Below are positions 62,561 to 64,000 of a DNA stretch of 64,000 nucleotides, piece after piece. The stretch comes from Pseudoneobacillus rhizosphaerae (GTDB taxonomy: Bacteria > Bacillota > Bacilli > Bacillales > Cytobacillaceae): NCBI RefSeq assembly GCF_917563885.1, contig NZ_CAKJTG010000012.1, positions 50,491 through 114,490 on the forward strand, given 5' to 3'. Numbering within the stretch: the stretch's first letter is position 1; every line of letters starts with the position of its first letter. Position numbers and translations under genes: made by a program. The notes under the pieces were generated by a model. The model was not told where the DNA came from, made no database searches, and saw nothing but the letters and a program-made list of their open reading frames with translations.

Positions 62561-63766
62561 ATGCAAAAATTTTGGGATATGACAATTAGGGAATTAGCTA
62601 GTCAATGTGAAACAGTTGATGATATTCATTTAATGATGAAGGATCTATTTAAGGAAACACTACAACAGGTTTTTGAAGCCGAAATTGAGGAACACCTAGG
62701 GTACTCCAAACATAATTCGGCTGGTAATAACTCGGGAAATAGTCGTAATGGGTATAGTAAAAAGACTATTAAAACTAAGTTGGGTGAAACAGATTTAAAA
62801 ATTCCAAGAGACCGAATGGGCGAATACGAGCCTCAAATTATTAAAAAGTATGAAACATCCATCAATGGATTAGAGGACCAGATTATTGCATTATATTCTA
62901 AAGGTATGTCCACACGAGACATCGAAGATCATATGAAAGATATTTATGGTATTAATGTATCTCCTAGCTTAGTAAGTAAGGTTACAGATAAGATTTTGCC
63001 ACTAGTTTATGAATGGCAATCGCGTCTACTAGACCCTGTATACCCAATAGTGTTTTTAGATGCCATCCATTTTAAAGTTAAACATGAGAATAGAATTATC
63101 AGTAAAGCAGCTTACACTGTTTTAGGCATTAATACCGATGGTATTAAGGACATTCTCGGCATTTGGATTGGTGAAAATGAGAGTGCTAGTTTTTGGCTTA
63201 ATGTGTGCCAAGAAATAAAAAGTCGTGGGGTTCAGGATATCCTAATTGCTTGTAAGGACGGGCTTTCTGGCTTCTCTGAGGCTATTAATGCAACTTTCCC
63301 TAAGACTGACATTCAAACATGTATCATTCATCAATTACGGAATAACGTAAAGTTTGTTCCTTCCAAAAATCGCAAGGAAGTCATGGACGATTTAAAAAAG
63401 GTATATAAGGCCTTCACAATTGAACATGCTGAGAAAGCCTTCAATGACTTTAAAGAGAAATGGGGTCAGAAATATCCTTCCATTATTAAATCCTGGGAGA
63501 CAAATTGGATTGAATTGACTACCTTTTTTTCTTACCCAGTTGAAATTAGAAAATTAATCTATACCACAAACACCATTGAAGCGTTCCATAGACAACTGAG
63601 AAAGGTAACTAAAACAAAGACTGCTTATCCAACCGACAATGCTTTAAGAAAGATTGTCTATCTAGCTACAATAGGGGTTACGGATAAATGGACTAACTCT
63701 GTTCCTGGATGGTTAGAATGTAGACAACAGTTTGAAATTATGTTTGAGGGTCGACTTGGGAAATAG
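62561..63766 (+). CDS. IS256-family (Mutator-type) transposase
   Basis: 401 residues, intact. Motifs: GLEDQIIALYSKGMSTRDIEDHM, FLDAIHFKV (first Asp), ILIACKDGLSGFSEAINATFP with CIIHQLRN (second Asp and the C/D(2)H region), and YTTNTIEAFHRQLRKVTK (catalytic Glu). It cuts and joins DNA at the element ends. AAGGAG precedes the ATG. The element appears complete enough to be active. Confidence 0.93.
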   Translation: MQKFWDMTIRELASQCETVDDIHLMMKDLFKETLQQVFEAEIEEHLGYSKHNSAGNNSGNSRNGYSKKTIKTKLGETDLKIPRDRMGEYEPQIIKKYETSINGLEDQIIALYSKGMSTRDIEDHMKDIYGINVSPSLVSKVTDKILPLVYEWQSRLLDPVYPIVFLDAIHFKVKHENRIISKAAYTVLGINTDGIKDILGIWIGENESASFWLNVCQEIKSRGVQDILIACKDGLSGFSEAINATFPKTDIQTCIIHQLRNNVKFVPSKNRKEVMDDLKKVYKAFTIEHAEKAFNDFKEKWGQKYPSIIKSWETNWIELTTFFSYPVEIRKLIYTTNTIEAFHRQLRKVTKTKTAYPTDNALRKIVYLATIGVTDKWTNSVPGWLECRQQFEIMFEGRLGK

Positions 63767-63791
63767 TCAATTATGTTTGTTATGTTACGTG

Positions 63792-63927
63792 TTGGGGCGA
63801 TGCCCCAAGGGTTTATCGCTTTCGTTCTCCCAAAAGGAAAAGAGAGGGGATCACCCTCTCTCCTTTTGTACAGAACCCTACTAGGTGCTCGGGTTGCTCC
63901 CCAGCATTGCCCTATCCCCCTAGTAGG
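63792..63927 (+). other. hairpin-rich 3' non-coding region of the IS256 element
   Basis: Three stems follow the transposase gene: TTGGGGC/GCCCCAA (63792-63808), CAAAAGG..AGAGAGGG/CCCTCTCT.CCTTTTG (63831-63868) and CCTACTAGG/CCTAGTAGG (63877-63885 with 63919-63927). The second resembles a terminator. No reading frame of note on the plus strand. Confidence 0.55.
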
Positions 63928-64000
63928 TAAGAGCACATTGTTTAAAGTATAGTCTTTCAATAATTAATTTAATCATTTACACAAAATAATTTACACTCCC

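Larger units (their letters stand above)
62503..64000 (+). mobile_element. IS256-family insertion sequence
   Basis: A transposase gene is flanked by inverted repeats: ATTTTGTGTAAATG at 62515-62528 and its complement CATTTACACAAAAT at 63974-63987, with weaker outward similarity beyond. The right end lies at or just past the window edge, so the target duplication cannot be seen and the outer limits are approximate. A ~200-bp non-coding, hairpin-rich segment separates the transposase from the right end. Confidence 0.8.

Overview
The window is 64 kb of a low-GC Gram-positive chromosome, most likely a Bacillaceae member (Bacillus/Neobacillus-like). The reasons are the strong GGAGG-type ribosome binding sites, frequent TTG/GTG starts, and a Bacillus-type gene set (SigX-like ECF sigma factor, YfkAB, YndM, HelD, a PbpF-like PBP, DeoR-like SorC regulator). 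Species identification is not possible from the sequence alone. No rRNA, tRNA or CRISPR array was seen.

Layout. 1-7.9 kb: 3' part of an M2 metallopeptidase, a DUF2306 membrane protein, a stand-alone MurG paralogue, a MATE exporter, an ECF sigma/anti-sigma pair with a likely autoregulatory promoter, pssA, and a small XRE regulator. 8.1-15.7 kb: a twelve-gene bacterial microcompartment (BMC) operon on the minus strand. It encodes a DeoR-like regulator, PduL, a flavoprotein-like protein, CoA-acylating aldehyde dehydrogenase, triosephosphate isomerase, an RpiB-like protein, deoxyribose-phosphate aldolase, three BMC-P and two BMC-H shell proteins. The promoter overlaps a near-consensus cre box. 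The gene set fits a sugar-phosphate (deoxyribose-5-phosphate) BMC: aldolase cleavage gives acetaldehyde plus glyceraldehyde-3-phosphate, acetaldehyde goes to acetyl-CoA and acetyl-phosphate, and the triose goes to DHAP. Five of the proteins begin with similar short amphipathic helices that look like encapsulation peptides.

15.9-35.7 kb: mostly housekeeping and conserved genes (cold shock protein, PEP carboxylase, Nudix hydrolase, GIY-YIG protein, acetyltransferase, nucleotidyltransferase, class A PBP, PAS histidine kinase, ABC exporter, orphan holin, HelD). There is also a 46-residue Gly/Asn/Lys repeat protein and a frameshifted CBO0543-type gene. 35.9-38.5 kb: a structured RNA gene (6S-like candidate) with its own promoter and terminator, a DUF4015 glycosidase-like secreted protein, and a small gene broken by two in-frame stops.

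41.4-48.1 kb: a cobalamin-riboswitch-controlled operon. From 5' to 3' it encodes a wall-anchored (LPNTA) protein with two DUF4430 domains and an alpha/alpha-barrel region, a class D sortase, a DUF4430 lipoprotein, and a complete ECF transporter (EcfT, a fused double EcfA ATPase, and an S component). DUF4430 and the barrel resemble the two domains of animal intrinsic factor/transcobalamin, so this looks like a surface capture-and-import system for vitamin B12. It is the strongest candidate here for a little-described system.

48.1-64 kb: acyltransferase, YfkAB radical SAM protein, a DEAD-box helicase with a 21-residue tandem repeat tail, acetamidase, peptidyl-prolyl isomerase, erythromycin esterase-like protein, LigB-type dioxygenase, SelB (implying selenocysteine use), a YwaF-type membrane protein, and an IS256-family element at the right edge. 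A dispersed repeat with a 51-bp period (core AAATAAG..GGA..ATTT) occurs at 50.7-50.9 kb and again at 62.4 kb in the opposite orientation.
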